Below, in pieces: positions 31,190 through 40,680 of a stretch of 64,000 bases of DNA. The position numbers and the translations under genes were made by a program. Within the stretch, counting starts at the first letter, position 1; each line of letters starts with the position of its first letter. Under the pieces are notes generated by a model. It did no database searches. It was not told the origin of the DNA and saw only the letters and a list, made by a program, of their open reading frames with translations. The stretch comes from Prado023 sp963697345 (GTDB lineage: Bacteria; Actinomycetota; Actinomycetes; S36-B12; CAIYMF01): contig CAVONS010000008.1 in NCBI GenBank assembly GCA_963697345.1, forward strand, positions 248,001 to 312,000. The letters run 5' to 3'.

Positions 31190-32961
31190 GCTCCATCGCC
31201 CCACCCCGAGTTCCGCGCACGGATCCAGAGTCGTCCGGTCAACCCGCCCCGCGGGCCTTCCGCCGTGGCGACGGTCGGACCCGAGCGGTCTACCTGACCT
31301 TTGCCGTGCTGATGCTCCTGAGCATCTATGCCGGGCGGGTCTTCGACCTCATGGTGCTCAAGGGCGGCGACCTCGCGGCGATGGGTCAGAACCAGCGTTC
31401 CCGTACCCTTCCCCTGCCCGCCGACCGGGGACCGATCTACGACTCGGAGGGTGCCCCCCTGGCCATCACGGTCGAGTCGCGCAATGTGACGGCCGACCAG
31501 AACCTGATCAGCGATCCGGCTGGTGCCGCCGCCCGGCTGTCGCCGATGCTCGGGATCGATCAGGCGACACTGCAGCAGAAGCTGACCGGCGACGACATCT
31601 TCGTCTACGTGGCCAAGGGCCTGACCCCGGAGCAGTGGCGCCAGATCAAGGCACTGAAGATCCAGGGCATCTTCAGTGAGAAGACCACGGAGCGCACCTA
31701 CCCGGCCGGAACGCTGGGGGCCAACATCCTCGGCTACGTCAACGCCGAGGGTGTGGGCTCAGGCGGGCTGGAGATGTCCCTCGACGACCGGCTCAAGGGA
31801 GTCGACGGGTCACGGACGTTCGAGCAGGGCGCGGCCGGCCAGGCGATCCCGTCGGCCGAGGACCTCCTGCGTGCTCCCGTCCCGGGCCAGGGCGTGCAGC
31901 TCACGATCAACCGGGACATCCAGTACGTGGCCCAGCGGGCGATCGCCACGCGGGTTCGTGAGGCCAACGCCGAGAGCGGCACGGTGACGGTCCTCGAGGC
32001 CAAGACCGGGCGTGTCCTGGCGATGGCCACAGCACCGACCTTCGACCCGAACAACTACCGCACGGCCAATCCCGACGACATGGGCAACCGCCCTGTCTCG
32101 GAGATCTACGAGCCGGGCTCGACGGGCAAGGTCCTGACGATGTCTGCCGTGCTCGAGGAGGGCAAGGCCAGGCCACGGTCCAAGATGACGGTGCCCCCCA
32201 CCCTGACCCGCGGTGGGCACACCACCAACGACCACACCCCGCACGGCACGCTGCAGCTCACGCTCAACGGGGTCCTGGCCGAGTCCAGCAACATCGGCAC
32301 GATCCTGTTCGCCGACCGGATCGGCGGCGACAAGCTCTACGAGTACCAGCGCAAGTTCGGGATGGGCCAGCCCACGGGGCTGAACTTCCCGGGCGAGGAG
32401 ATGGGCCTGCTGCCCAAGCCGGAGAACTGGTGGCCCACGACCTTCCAGGCCCTGGCCTACGGCCAGAGCTACTCCCTGACCTCGCTGCAGGTCGCCGGTG
32501 TCTACCAGACGATCGCCAACAACGGCGTCCGGCTCGTCCCGCGGCTCATCGACGGCTACGTCAACTCCGATGGGACCTTCGAGCCGGCAGCGACCGAGCC
32601 CGGCGTCCCGGTCGTGAGCAGGAAGACGGCCAAGACGATGTCGCGGATGCTGGAGAACGTCGTCACGGAGGGCACCGGCAAGATCGCGGCGATTCCGGGC
32701 TACCGCGTCGCCGGCAAGACGGGCACCGCGGAACGCGCCGTGAATGGCGGGTACTCCGGATACAGCGCCTCCTTCATCGGGTTCGCGCCGGCAGACGATC
32801 CTGAGATCGTGGTCCAGGTGGTCCTGCAGGATCCCAAGAACGGCCACTACGGTGGCGTCCTTGGTGGTCCGGTGTTCAAGACGGTCATGTCCTACGCCCT
32901 GCAGGAGTTGAAGATCCCGCCGTCGGGAACCAAGTCCCCCGTGATTCCGACCACCTGGTAG
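31186..32961 (+). CDS. ftsI: septal peptidoglycan transpeptidase FtsI (class B penicillin-binding protein)
   Basis: A 591-residue class B PBP. One N-terminal helix (YLTFAVLMLLSIYAGRVFDL, about residues 36-55) precedes the dimerisation domain (RSRTLPLPADRGPIYDSEG). The transpeptidase domain has active-site EPGSTGKVLT (Ser about residue 311), the SSNIG motif and GKTGTAE. It cross-links septal peptidoglycan outside the membrane with FtsW. The GTG overlaps the ftsL stop (GTGA). The length is normal. Confidence 0.95.
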   Translation: MSSIAPPRVPRTDPESSGQPAPRAFRRGDGRTRAVYLTFAVLMLLSIYAGRVFDLMVLKGGDLAAMGQNQRSRTLPLPADRGPIYDSEGAPLAITVESRNVTADQNLISDPAGAAARLSPMLGIDQATLQQKLTGDDIFVYVAKGLTPEQWRQIKALKIQGIFSEKTTERTYPAGTLGANILGYVNAEGVGSGGLEMSLDDRLKGVDGSRTFEQGAAGQAIPSAEDLLRAPVPGQGVQLTINRDIQYVAQRAIATRVREANAESGTVTVLEAKTGRVLAMATAPTFDPNNYRTANPDDMGNRPVSEIYEPGSTGKVLTMSAVLEEGKARPRSKMTVPPTLTRGGHTTNDHTPHGTLQLTLNGVLAESSNIGTILFADRIGGDKLYEYQRKFGMGQPTGLNFPGEEMGLLPKPENWWPTTFQALAYGQSYSLTSLQVAGVYQTIANNGVRLVPRLIDGYVNSDGTFEPAATEPGVPVVSRKTAKTMSRMLENVVTEGTGKIAAIPGYRVAGKTGTAERAVNGGYSGYSASFIGFAPADDPEIVVQVVLQDPKNGHYGGVLGGPVFKTVMSYALQELKIPPSGTKSPVIPTTW

Positions 32962-32966
32962 GAGTC

Positions 32967-34469
32967 GTGATCCGACCCACGGGCACCCGCGTGAGCGGTG
33001 CTGCTCTGCGCCGCATGCTGGGCCTGCCCGACGGGCCACCGCAGGAGGTGACCGGCGTGACCCTGGACTCCCGCAGGGTGCACGCCGGAGACCTCTACGC
33101 CGCACTGCCGGGCGCCCATACCCACGGCGCCAGGTTCGCCACGATGGCCCAGTCCGCTGGGGCGGTCGCTGTCCTCACCGATCCCTGCGGGGTCGAGATC
33201 ATGAGCGCTGACCCCGGGTGCACGCTTCCAGTGCTGGTCGTCGAGGACCCCCGTGGGGTGCTGGGGGCGATCTCGGCGTGGATCTACGGTCAACCGGCCG
33301 CTGGGTTGACCACCACCGGCGTCACCGGGACCAACGGCAAGACGACCACCAGCTACCTCATCGATGCCGCACTGCGGGCGGCTGGACGTTCCACAGGTTT
33401 GATCGGCACCGTGGCAACCCAGATCGGCGATGAGGTCCTGCCGGCAGTGCGCACCACCCCGGAGGCCCCGGATGTGCACGCGCTGCTCGCGGTCATGCGT
33501 GAGCGCGGCGTCTCGGACGTGACCATGGAGGTCTCCAGCCACGCCCTCGAACTGGGGCGTGTGGACGGTGTGCGCTTCGACCTGGCCGTGTTCACGAATC
33601 TCACGCGTGACCATCTTGACTTCCATGGCGACATGGACACCTACTTCGCCGCCAAGGCGGGGCTCTTCACGCCGGCGCGGGCAGGAGCCGGCCTGGTGTG
33701 CATCGACGACGAGTGGGGCCGGGCGCTGGTGGCCGACGCGCGGGTCCCGACCACGACCTACTCCGTGGGTGCCCACGCGGACTGGACCGCCGAGGATGTC
33801 CGTTCCGCTGGGCACGGCGCCAGCACGTTCACCGCACACGGTCCCGTGGGGGCAGTACCGGCCGGAGTCGGCCTTCCGGGGCTGTTCAACGTCGCCAATG
33901 CACTGGCAGCACTGGCTGTCGCCGTCGCACACGGGGTCGACGCGCACGTGGCCGCTCAGGCGATCCGTGAGTGTCCGGGCGTTCCGGGCCGGATGGAGCG
34001 CGTCCGGATGGGGCAGCCCTTCCTGGCCGTCGTGGACTACGCACACACCCCCGACGCGGTGTCTCGCGCGATCGTGGCTGCGCGCGAGTCCCTGCCTGGG
34101 CGGGTCATCGTCGTGCTGGGCTGTGGTGGGGATCGGGATCAGGAGAAGCGGGGCGCGATGGGGGCGGTCGCCGCGCAAGGGGCGGACGTGGTGTTCGTCA
34201 CCGACGACAACCCGCGGTCCGAGGAGCCATCGGCGATCCGAGCAGCCATCATGGAGGGCGCCCGCCGGGCGGCGTCCTCGGACGGCGCGCAGCTGCATGA
34301 GGAGGGTGACCGCCGCCGTGCGATCACCAGCGCAGTCCAGGCAGCGGCCCCCGGGGACTGCGTGCTGGTCCTGGGCAAGGGACACGAGCAGGGACAGGAG
34401 GTGGCCGGCGTGGTCACCCCCTTCGACGACCGGGTTGTGGTGCGAGAGGTCCTGGAGGCACTGACGTGA
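32967..34469 (+). CDS. murE: UDP-N-acetylmuramoyl-L-alanyl-D-glutamate--2,6-diaminopimelate ligase
   Basis: A 500-residue Mur ligase: N-terminal domain (GVTLDSRRVHAGDLYAALPG), ATP-binding GVTGTNGKTTTSYLIDAAL (about residues 113-131), TTPEAPDVHALLAVM, and the C-terminal VVDYAHTPDAVSRAI. The specificity loop reads DDNPRSEEP (about residue 412), the form that selects meso-diaminopimelate. It adds the third residue of the peptidoglycan stem in the cytoplasm. GTG start five bases after ftsI; the stop overlaps murF. Confidence 0.95.
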   Translation: MIRPTGTRVSGAALRRMLGLPDGPPQEVTGVTLDSRRVHAGDLYAALPGAHTHGARFATMAQSAGAVAVLTDPCGVEIMSADPGCTLPVLVVEDPRGVLGAISAWIYGQPAAGLTTTGVTGTNGKTTTSYLIDAALRAAGRSTGLIGTVATQIGDEVLPAVRTTPEAPDVHALLAVMRERGVSDVTMEVSSHALELGRVDGVRFDLAVFTNLTRDHLDFHGDMDTYFAAKAGLFTPARAGAGLVCIDDEWGRALVADARVPTTTYSVGAHADWTAEDVRSAGHGASTFTAHGPVGAVPAGVGLPGLFNVANALAALAVAVAHGVDAHVAAQAIRECPGVPGRMERVRMGQPFLAVVDYAHTPDAVSRAIVAARESLPGRVIVVLGCGGDRDQEKRGAMGAVAAQGADVVFVTDDNPRSEEPSAIRAAIMEGARRAASSDGAQLHEEGDRRRAITSAVQAAAPGDCVLVLGKGHEQGQEVAGVVTPFDDRVVVREVLEALT

Positions 34470-35851
34470 TCCGTATGGATGTGGCGGCGGTGGCCCACGC
34501 GGTGGGCGGGACGTTGGTCGACTGCCCGGATCCCGGTGCCGGGGTGTCCGGAGCTGCCGCTGACTCGCGGCTGGTGAGCCCGGGGGACCTGTACGTGGCC
34601 ATCGCGGGCGAGCGCGTCGATGGGCACGACTTCGCGGCCGCGGCGCACGACGCCGGCGCTGCGGTCACGCTGGGATCGCGGCCGACCGGTGGCCCGACGA
34701 TCGTTGTCGGCGACGACCCGGTCGATGCTCTGGGGCGCCTGGCCACCCACGTCCTGGGACAGCTGCCCGAGGCGCGCGTGGTGGCCATCACCGGGTCGTC
34801 GGGCAAGACGACCACGAAGGACCTCATCGCCACACTCCTGGAGGACCTCGGCCCCACGGTGGCGCCGGCCGGCTCCTTCAACACGGAGGTCGGCCTGCCG
34901 CTGACCATCCTGCGCGCGACCGAGGAGACCCGGTTCCTCGTCCTGGAGATGGGCGCCAGGGGGCTGGGCCACGTGGCCAGGTTGTGCCAGATCGCCCGGC
35001 CGGACGTCAGCGTCGTGCTCAACGTGGGCTCGGCCCACCTCGGCGAGTTCGGCAGTCGCGAGGCGATCGGACGCGCCAAGGGGGAGATCGTCGAAGCCCT
35101 GGGGTCCGCGGGCCTCGCGGTCCTCAACGCCGACGATCCCATCGTCGCCGCGATGGCAGATCGGACCAGCGCTGCGGTCACCACGTTCGGAGCGGGGCCG
35201 TCCTCTGATGTCCGCGCCGTCGGTCTCAGCCTCGATGCGGGGGCTCGTCCGACGTTCATGCTGCACACGGCAGCCGGTGATGCACCGGTGCACATGGCCA
35301 TGGTGGGTGAGCACATGGCCGCCAACGCGTGCGCAGCGGCCGCGGTGGCGCTGCACTTCGGGATGCTCCCCAGCAGGATCGCCGGCCTCCTGGACACTGC
35401 TGTTGCCCGGAGCCGATGGCGGATGGAGGTGAGCACCACGCCCTCCGGCGTCACGGTGCTCAACGATGCCTACAACGCGAACCCCGAGTCCATGCGCGCC
35501 GCCCTGCGGTCGTTGGCAGCGATGCGGGGCCAGGGCCGCACCATCGCCGTGCTCGGCGAGATGCTCGAGCTCGGGGACGAGAGCATCGCGGAGCACGACG
35601 GTGTCGGCAGGCTCGCGGTCCGGCTGGACATCAGCAAGACGATCGCGGTGGGGCGGGGTGCGCGCCCCCTGTTCCTCGGGGCTGCCCAAGAGGGATCCTG
35701 GAACGAGGAGGCGGTCTTCGTCGAGGATGCTGCTGCCGCCATCGAGTTGCTGCAGGGACTGGTCCAGGCCGGTGACGTCGTGCTGGTGAAGGCTTCTCGA
35801 TCCATCGGCCTCGAGGCCGTCGCCGATGCGCTCCTGGAGGGCCCACCATGA
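34466..35851 (+). CDS. murF: UDP-N-acetylmuramoyl-tripeptide--D-alanyl-D-alanine ligase
   Basis: A 461-residue Mur ligase with DSRLVSPGDLYVAIAGERVD near residue 35, ATP-binding AITGSSGKTTTKDLIATLL (about residues 107-125), EMGARGLGHVARLCQIARPD, and C-terminal LNDAYNANPESMRAALR. It adds D-Ala-D-Ala to the muramyl tripeptide. The GTG overlaps murE by four bases and its stop overlaps mraY by four bases. Confidence 0.95.
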   Translation: MIRMDVAAVAHAVGGTLVDCPDPGAGVSGAAADSRLVSPGDLYVAIAGERVDGHDFAAAAHDAGAAVTLGSRPTGGPTIVVGDDPVDALGRLATHVLGQLPEARVVAITGSSGKTTTKDLIATLLEDLGPTVAPAGSFNTEVGLPLTILRATEETRFLVLEMGARGLGHVARLCQIARPDVSVVLNVGSAHLGEFGSREAIGRAKGEIVEALGSAGLAVLNADDPIVAAMADRTSAAVTTFGAGPSSDVRAVGLSLDAGARPTFMLHTAAGDAPVHMAMVGEHMAANACAAAAVALHFGMLPSRIAGLLDTAVARSRWRMEVSTTPSGVTVLNDAYNANPESMRAALRSLAAMRGQGRTIAVLGEMLELGDESIAEHDGVGRLAVRLDISKTIAVGRGARPLFLGAAQEGSWNEEAVFVEDAAAAIELLQGLVQAGDVVLVKASRSIGLEAVADALLEGPP

Positions 35852-36912
35852 TCCTGATCGTCCTCAGCGGCATGGTGTCCCTCGGGGTGGCCCTGTTGGG
35901 AACCCCCCTGCTGATCAAGCTGCTCAGTCGGCGCAACCTCGCCCAGTCGATCCGGGAGTCCGCCGACGGAATCGTGTACCCCGAGCACAGCGGCAAGCGG
36001 GGGACCCCGTCGATGGGGGGTCTGGCCATCGTCGGCGCGGTCGTGGTCGGCTACAGCGTGGCGCATGTGCTGATGTGGACCGGGCCGACCGCCTCCGGCC
36101 TGCTTGCCATGTACCTGATGGTGGGTCTGGCGCTGGTGGGCCTCGCCGATGACTACCTCAAGGTCTTCAAGTCGCGCAGCGGGGGCATCCGCGCGAGGAC
36201 GAAGCTGCTCGGCCAGGCGGCCGTGGCCCTGAGCTTCGCCTTCCTGGCCACCCGGTTCGCCGACGAGAACGGCACAACGCCTGCCTCGCAGGCCATCTCG
36301 GCCGTGCGTGACTTCGCGTGGACGCTGCCCCTGGCGCTCTTCCTGCTCTGGATCTGGTTCCTCGTCACAGCGATCACGAACGGCGTGAACCTCACTGACG
36401 GTCTCGACGGGTTGGCCGCGGGTGCTGCAGTCCTCACCTTCGGCGGATTCACCCTGATCGGCGTCTGGCAGTACGGGCAGAACTGCTCGGACGTGCTCTT
36501 CGATGGGTGCTATGCAGTCCGCGATCCCTTGGACCTCGCCGCTTTCGCCGTCGCCTGCGCGGGGGCCTGCTTCGGGTTCCTCTGGTGGAACACGAGCCCA
36601 GCGCAGATCTTCATGGGTGATACCGGCAGCCTTGCTCTCGGCGGGGCGATGGCCGCGCTGGCGATCATGAGCCGCACCGAGTTCCTCTTCCTGCTGCTGG
36701 GCGGGTTGTTCGTGATCATCACGTTGTCCGTGATCGCCCAGGTCGGATCCTTCAAGCTCACCGGCAAGCGGGTGCTGCGCATGGCCCCCCTGCACCACCA
36801 CTTCGAGATGCTGGGTTGGCACGAGGTCACGATCGTTGTCCGGTTCTGGTTGATCCAGGGCCTGTGTGTCGCGGCCGGGCTCGCGCTCTTCTACGCCGAA
36901 TGGGTGCGCTGA
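35848..36912 (+). CDS. mraY: phospho-N-acetylmuramoyl-pentapeptide transferase
   Basis: A 354-residue polytopic membrane enzyme with about ten helices. Family motifs: GKRGTPSMGGLAIVGA (about residues 50-65), ADDYLKVFKSRSGGIRAR, NLTDGLDGLAAGAA, FMGDTGSLALGGAMAALAI and APLHHHFEMLGW. It forms lipid I from UDP-MurNAc-pentapeptide and undecaprenyl phosphate at the inner face of the membrane. Starts inside murF (ATGA) and its stop overlaps murD (TGATG). Confidence 0.96.
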   Translation: MILIVLSGMVSLGVALLGTPLLIKLLSRRNLAQSIRESADGIVYPEHSGKRGTPSMGGLAIVGAVVVGYSVAHVLMWTGPTASGLLAMYLMVGLALVGLADDYLKVFKSRSGGIRARTKLLGQAAVALSFAFLATRFADENGTTPASQAISAVRDFAWTLPLALFLLWIWFLVTAITNGVNLTDGLDGLAAGAAVLTFGGFTLIGVWQYGQNCSDVLFDGCYAVRDPLDLAAFAVACAGACFGFLWWNTSPAQIFMGDTGSLALGGAMAALAIMSRTEFLFLLLGGLFVIITLSVIAQVGSFKLTGKRVLRMAPLHHHFEMLGWHEVTIVVRFWLIQGLCVAAGLALFYAEWVR

Positions 36913-38360
36913 TGGTGAGTGACCTGCGGCGGGACTCCGACTGGAGCGGGGTCCACGTGGCCGTGGCCGGGATCGGCATCGCGGGGTTCGCCGCCGCGGA
37001 TGCCCTGCTCGCACTCGGGGCCCGGGTGGTGGCCTTCGATGCTGCGCAGGCCGAGGCCCAGCAGGAGCGGGCCAAGGTCCTGGAGATCCTCGGTGCGCAG
37101 GTCCGGCTCGGCGACGGCCAGAGCCTGCCCCCCGGCGTGGACGTGCTCGTCGTCTCGCCGGGCCTGTCACCGCTGTCGCCCGTGATCGCTGCCGCGCAGG
37201 CGGCCGGCGTGCCCGTCTGGGGTGAGCTCGAGCTGGCGTGGCGGCTGCGCCCCACCACGGGCGCGGCCCCATGGCTGGTCGTCACCGGGACGAACGGCAA
37301 GACGACCACGACCCTGATGCTGGCGGCGATGCTGCGCGCTGCTGGGCTGCGGACTGTGGCCGCGGGCAACATCGGGGTCTCCATGGTCGAGGTGGTGATG
37401 GCCGAGGCAACACCGGAGGGCGCGCTGGATGCCATCGCGGTGGAGGTCGGTGCCCCGCAGCTGCCCTTCCTGCACACGATGAGTCCGCAGGCCTCGGTGT
37501 GCCTCAACATCGCCGAGGACCACGTGGACCTGTTCGGCTCCTTCGAGGCCTACGTGGCAGCCAAGGCCCGGATCTACGAGCGGACGCAGATTGCCGCGGT
37601 CTACAACGTGGCAGATGCGGCCACTCGGCGGATGGTCGAGGACGCTGACGTCGTCGAGGGCTGTCGCGCCATCGGATTCACGCTGGGTATCCCCGACATC
37701 AGCATGCTCGGCGTTGTCGAGGACCTCCTCGTGGATCGCGCATTCGTGGCGGAGCGGCACAGCGCCGCACAGGAGATGGCCACGGTGGCCGACGTCCGAC
37801 CCCCCGCCCCGCACAACGTCGCCAACGCCCTGGCTGCTGCCGCGTTGGCTCGTGCGCACGGTGTCCCGGCCTCGGCGGTGCGCGACGGCCTGCGGTCCTT
37901 CGAACCGGCCGGGCACCGGATCGCGGATGTGGCCACGGTCGACGGCGTGCGCTACGTCGACGACTCCAAAGCGACCAACTGCCATGCCGCACAGACATCC
38001 CTGATGGCCTATGACCGAGTTGTCTGGATCGCCGGTGGGATGGCCAAGGGCCAGCAGTTCGACGAGCTCGTCCAGGCAGCGGCTGGGCACATCGTCGGTG
38101 TCGTCCTGCTCGGTGTGGACCGGCAGGTGATCGCCGACGCGATCGCGCGACACGCCCCCGATCTGCCGATCGTCGAGGTGCCGGGCACCGACACTGGTGC
38201 CATGGCGCAGGTCGTCGCGGCAGCCGCGGCGATGGCCGGCCCGGGTGACACGGTCCTCCTGGCCCCGGGGTGTGCGTCGTGGGACATGTTCCGCGACTAC
38301 GCCCAGCGGGGGGACATGTTCGCCGAGTCCGTGCGGTCGTTGGTTCAGGAGGACACGTGA
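36912..38360 (+). CDS. murD: UDP-N-acetylmuramoylalanine--D-glutamate ligase
   Basis: A 482-residue Mur ligase. N-terminal Rossmann-like VAVAGIGIAGFAAADALLAL (about residues 16-35), LVVSPGLSPLSPVIAAA, ATP-binding VTGTNGKTTTTLMLAAML (about residues 118-135), EVGAPQLPFLHTMSPQASV and YVDDSKATNCHAAQTSL. It adds D-Glu to UDP-MurNAc-L-Ala. I take the ATG at 36912, sharing the A of the mraY stop; a GTG one codon on is possible. The stop overlaps ftsW. Confidence 0.95.
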   Translation: MVSDLRRDSDWSGVHVAVAGIGIAGFAAADALLALGARVVAFDAAQAEAQQERAKVLEILGAQVRLGDGQSLPPGVDVLVVSPGLSPLSPVIAAAQAAGVPVWGELELAWRLRPTTGAAPWLVVTGTNGKTTTTLMLAAMLRAAGLRTVAAGNIGVSMVEVVMAEATPEGALDAIAVEVGAPQLPFLHTMSPQASVCLNIAEDHVDLFGSFEAYVAAKARIYERTQIAAVYNVADAATRRMVEDADVVEGCRAIGFTLGIPDISMLGVVEDLLVDRAFVAERHSAAQEMATVADVRPPAPHNVANALAAAALARAHGVPASAVRDGLRSFEPAGHRIADVATVDGVRYVDDSKATNCHAAQTSLMAYDRVVWIAGGMAKGQQFDELVQAAAGHIVGVVLLGVDRQVIADAIARHAPDLPIVEVPGTDTGAMAQVVAAAAAMAGPGDTVLLAPGCASWDMFRDYAQRGDMFAESVRSLVQEDT

Positions 38361-39586
38361 GTCAGACCCGGTCCCCCCGGAGCAGTTCCGCCGAGCACCA
38401 CCCCGAGTTGGACGTCGAGCCCGGCTGGCGCGATCGGCTCAACCAGCATCCGATGGCTCCGTACTACCTGATCCTCGGTGCTGCGATGCTGCTGCTGGTC
38501 CTCGGCCTGGTGATGGTGCTCAGCTCCTCGGGGGTCGAGTCCTACGAGATCTACGACTCCGCCTTCACCCTGTTCAGCCGCCAGGCCATCTTCGCGGTCA
38601 TCGGGGTGGTCGCGATGCTGGTCATCTCCCGGCTGCCGATTCCGGTGTTCCGGCGCTTCGCGCTGGCCTTTCTCGTCCTGAGCATCTTCCTGCTCCTGCT
38701 CACGTTCGTGCCCGGCATCGGCGCCCCGGTGAACGGCCAGCGCAACTGGATCCGGCTGTTCGGTCCCTTCAGGCTGCAGCCCTCGGAGTTCGCCAAGCTC
38801 GCCCTGATCCTCTGGTCGGCGGACCTGTTCGCCCGCCGGGAGGCCTATCTGCAGCAGTGGCGCGCGCTGCTGGTGCCGTTCACCCCGGTCGTCTGCCTGG
38901 TGGTCGGGCTCGTGATCATGGAGGGCGACCTGGGCACGGCCATCGTGCTGGCCATCATCGTGGCCGCGCTGCTGTTCGTGGTGGGTGCGCCCATGCGGAT
39001 CTTCGTGCTGATGGGTGCGGTGGGGCTGGCTGGGATCGCCGCACTGTCCCTGACCGTGGGCTACCGGATGGCGCGCTTCACGGCCTGGCTGAACCCCGAG
39101 GCGGACCTCGACGGTGCTGGCTGGCAGTTGACCCAGGGGAAGGTGGCCCTGGGGACCGGCGGGTGGTGGGGGGTCGGACTGGGCGGAAGCCGTGAGAAGT
39201 GGGGTGCCCTTCCCGAGGCCCATACCGACTTCATCTATCCGGTGATCGGCGAGGAGCTGGGCCTGTTCGGCGCCCTGACAGTCCTGGGCCTGTTCGCCGC
39301 GATCACCGTGTTCACGTTGCGGATGGCGATCCGCACCTCGGACTCGTTCGTGCGGATCACCTGCGTGGGCATCGTGGCCTGGATCGTCGGCCAGGCCCTG
39401 GTCAACCTGGGCGCAGTCCTGCAGCTGCTGCCGATCACCGGCGTGCCGCTTCCCTTCATCTCCTACGGAGGTTCGTCCCTCCTTCCATCGCTCATGGCTG
39501 TCGGGGTGCTGCTGGCATTCGCCCGGCAGGAGGCCCTGCGCTCAGCCAGGGCTGCCAGCCGCCGCATGGCCGATGTGGAGCTCTGA
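38357..39586 (+). CDS. ftsW: septal peptidoglycan glycosyltransferase FtsW (SEDS family)
   Basis: A 409-residue SEDS protein with about ten helices. Motifs: LGLVMVLSSSGVESYEIYDS, QRNWIRLFGPFRLQPSEFAK (about residues 131-150), MEGDLGTAIVLAII, EAHTDFIYPVIGEELGLFGA, and the C-terminal GVPLPFISYGGSSLLPSLMAVG. It polymerises glycan strands from lipid II with FtsI. GTG start within the murD stop, with site AGGAGG upstream. Confidence 0.95.
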   Translation: MSQTRSPRSSSAEHHPELDVEPGWRDRLNQHPMAPYYLILGAAMLLLVLGLVMVLSSSGVESYEIYDSAFTLFSRQAIFAVIGVVAMLVISRLPIPVFRRFALAFLVLSIFLLLLTFVPGIGAPVNGQRNWIRLFGPFRLQPSEFAKLALILWSADLFARREAYLQQWRALLVPFTPVVCLVVGLVIMEGDLGTAIVLAIIVAALLFVVGAPMRIFVLMGAVGLAGIAALSLTVGYRMARFTAWLNPEADLDGAGWQLTQGKVALGTGGWWGVGLGGSREKWGALPEAHTDFIYPVIGEELGLFGALTVLGLFAAITVFTLRMAIRTSDSFVRITCVGIVAWIVGQALVNLGAVLQLLPITGVPLPFISYGGSSLLPSLMAVGVLLAFARQEALRSARAASRRMADVEL

Positions 39587-39591
39587 TCGGC

Positions 39592-40680
39592 GTGCAGGTG
39601 GTTCTTGCTGGAGGCGGGACCGCGGGACACATCGAGCCGGCATTGAACCTCGCTGATGCACTGCGGGCACGCGACCCCGAGGTGGTCATCACCGCGCTGG
39701 GTACCACCAAGGGCCTGGAGGGACGGCTGGTCCCGGCCCGCGGGTACGAGCTGCGGATGATCCCAGCGGTCCCGCTGCCTCGCCGACCCTCCGGTGAGCT
39801 GTTCACGTTGCCCGGGCGCGTCCGAGCAGCGCTGAGGCAGACTGAGGAGATCCTGGCCGACGTGCGGGCCGACGCCGTGGTCGGGTTCGGCGGCTATGTG
39901 GCCCTGCCGGCCTACCTTGCCGCGCGTCGGTCACGCACCCCGCTGGTGATCCACGAGGCCAACGCGCGGCCCGGGCTGGCCAACCGGGTGGGTGCCCGGT
40001 TCACGCCCTACGTGGCCGAGGCGGTGGCCGGCACGTTGCCCAACGGTCAGCGCATCGGGATCCCGTTGCGGACGACCATCTCCGGGTTGGACCGGGCCGC
40101 GACCCGATCCGATGCCCGTGCGGAGCTGGGGCTCGCCCAGGACGGTCCCGTCCTGCTGGTCTTCGGCGGTTCGCAGGGGGCCCAGCGGATCAACGCCGCG
40201 GTGTCAGCGGCGCTGCCGGGCCTGCTCGAGCTCGGGGTCCAGGTCCTGCACTCGGTCGGTGCGGGCAACATCGAGTCGATCACGGACTCCGCACCTGGCT
40301 ACCACCCGGTGGCCTACCTGGACCGGATGGATCTGGCCTATGCGGCCGCGGATCTCGTCGTCAGCCGCAGCGGCGCCATGACCTGCGCCGAGCTGGCGGC
40401 GGTGGGGCTGCCGGCCATCTACGTCCCGTTCCCGATCGGCAATGGCGAGCAGCGCCTCAATGCCCTGCCGGTGGTCAACGCCGGTGGCGGGTTGCTCGTG
40501 GCCGATGAGGACCTCGACGGTGATGCCCTGCTGGCCGATGTCAGTGCTCTGATCGCCGACCCAGATCGTCTTGACCGCATGGGGCACAGAGCCGCCGCCC
40601 ACGGCATCCGTGACGCCGACCAGCGCCTGGCGGACATGGTGTTCCAGGCTGCATCTGACGGCGCCGGACGGAGGTCCTGA
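39592..40680 (+). CDS. murG: UDP-N-acetylglucosamine--undecaprenyl-PP-MurNAc-pentapeptide GlcNAc transferase
   Basis: A 362-residue GT-B enzyme: VVLAGGGTAGHIEPALNLAD (the glycine-rich N-terminal loop), VVGFGGYVALPAYLAARRS, IHEANARPGLANRVGA, LVFGGSQGAQRINAAVSAAL, and the donor-site SRSGAMTCAELAAVGLPAIY. It makes lipid II from lipid I at the membrane. The GTG at 39592 begins the domain directly, five bases after ftsW. The stop overlaps the murC ATG (TGATG). Confidence 0.95.
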   Translation: MQVVLAGGGTAGHIEPALNLADALRARDPEVVITALGTTKGLEGRLVPARGYELRMIPAVPLPRRPSGELFTLPGRVRAALRQTEEILADVRADAVVGFGGYVALPAYLAARRSRTPLVIHEANARPGLANRVGARFTPYVAEAVAGTLPNGQRIGIPLRTTISGLDRAATRSDARAELGLAQDGPVLLVFGGSQGAQRINAAVSAALPGLLELGVQVLHSVGAGNIESITDSAPGYHPVAYLDRMDLAYAAADLVVSRSGAMTCAELAAVGLPAIYVPFPIGNGEQRLNALPVVNAGGGLLVADEDLDGDALLADVSALIADPDRLDRMGHRAAAHGIRDADQRLADMVFQAASDGAGRRS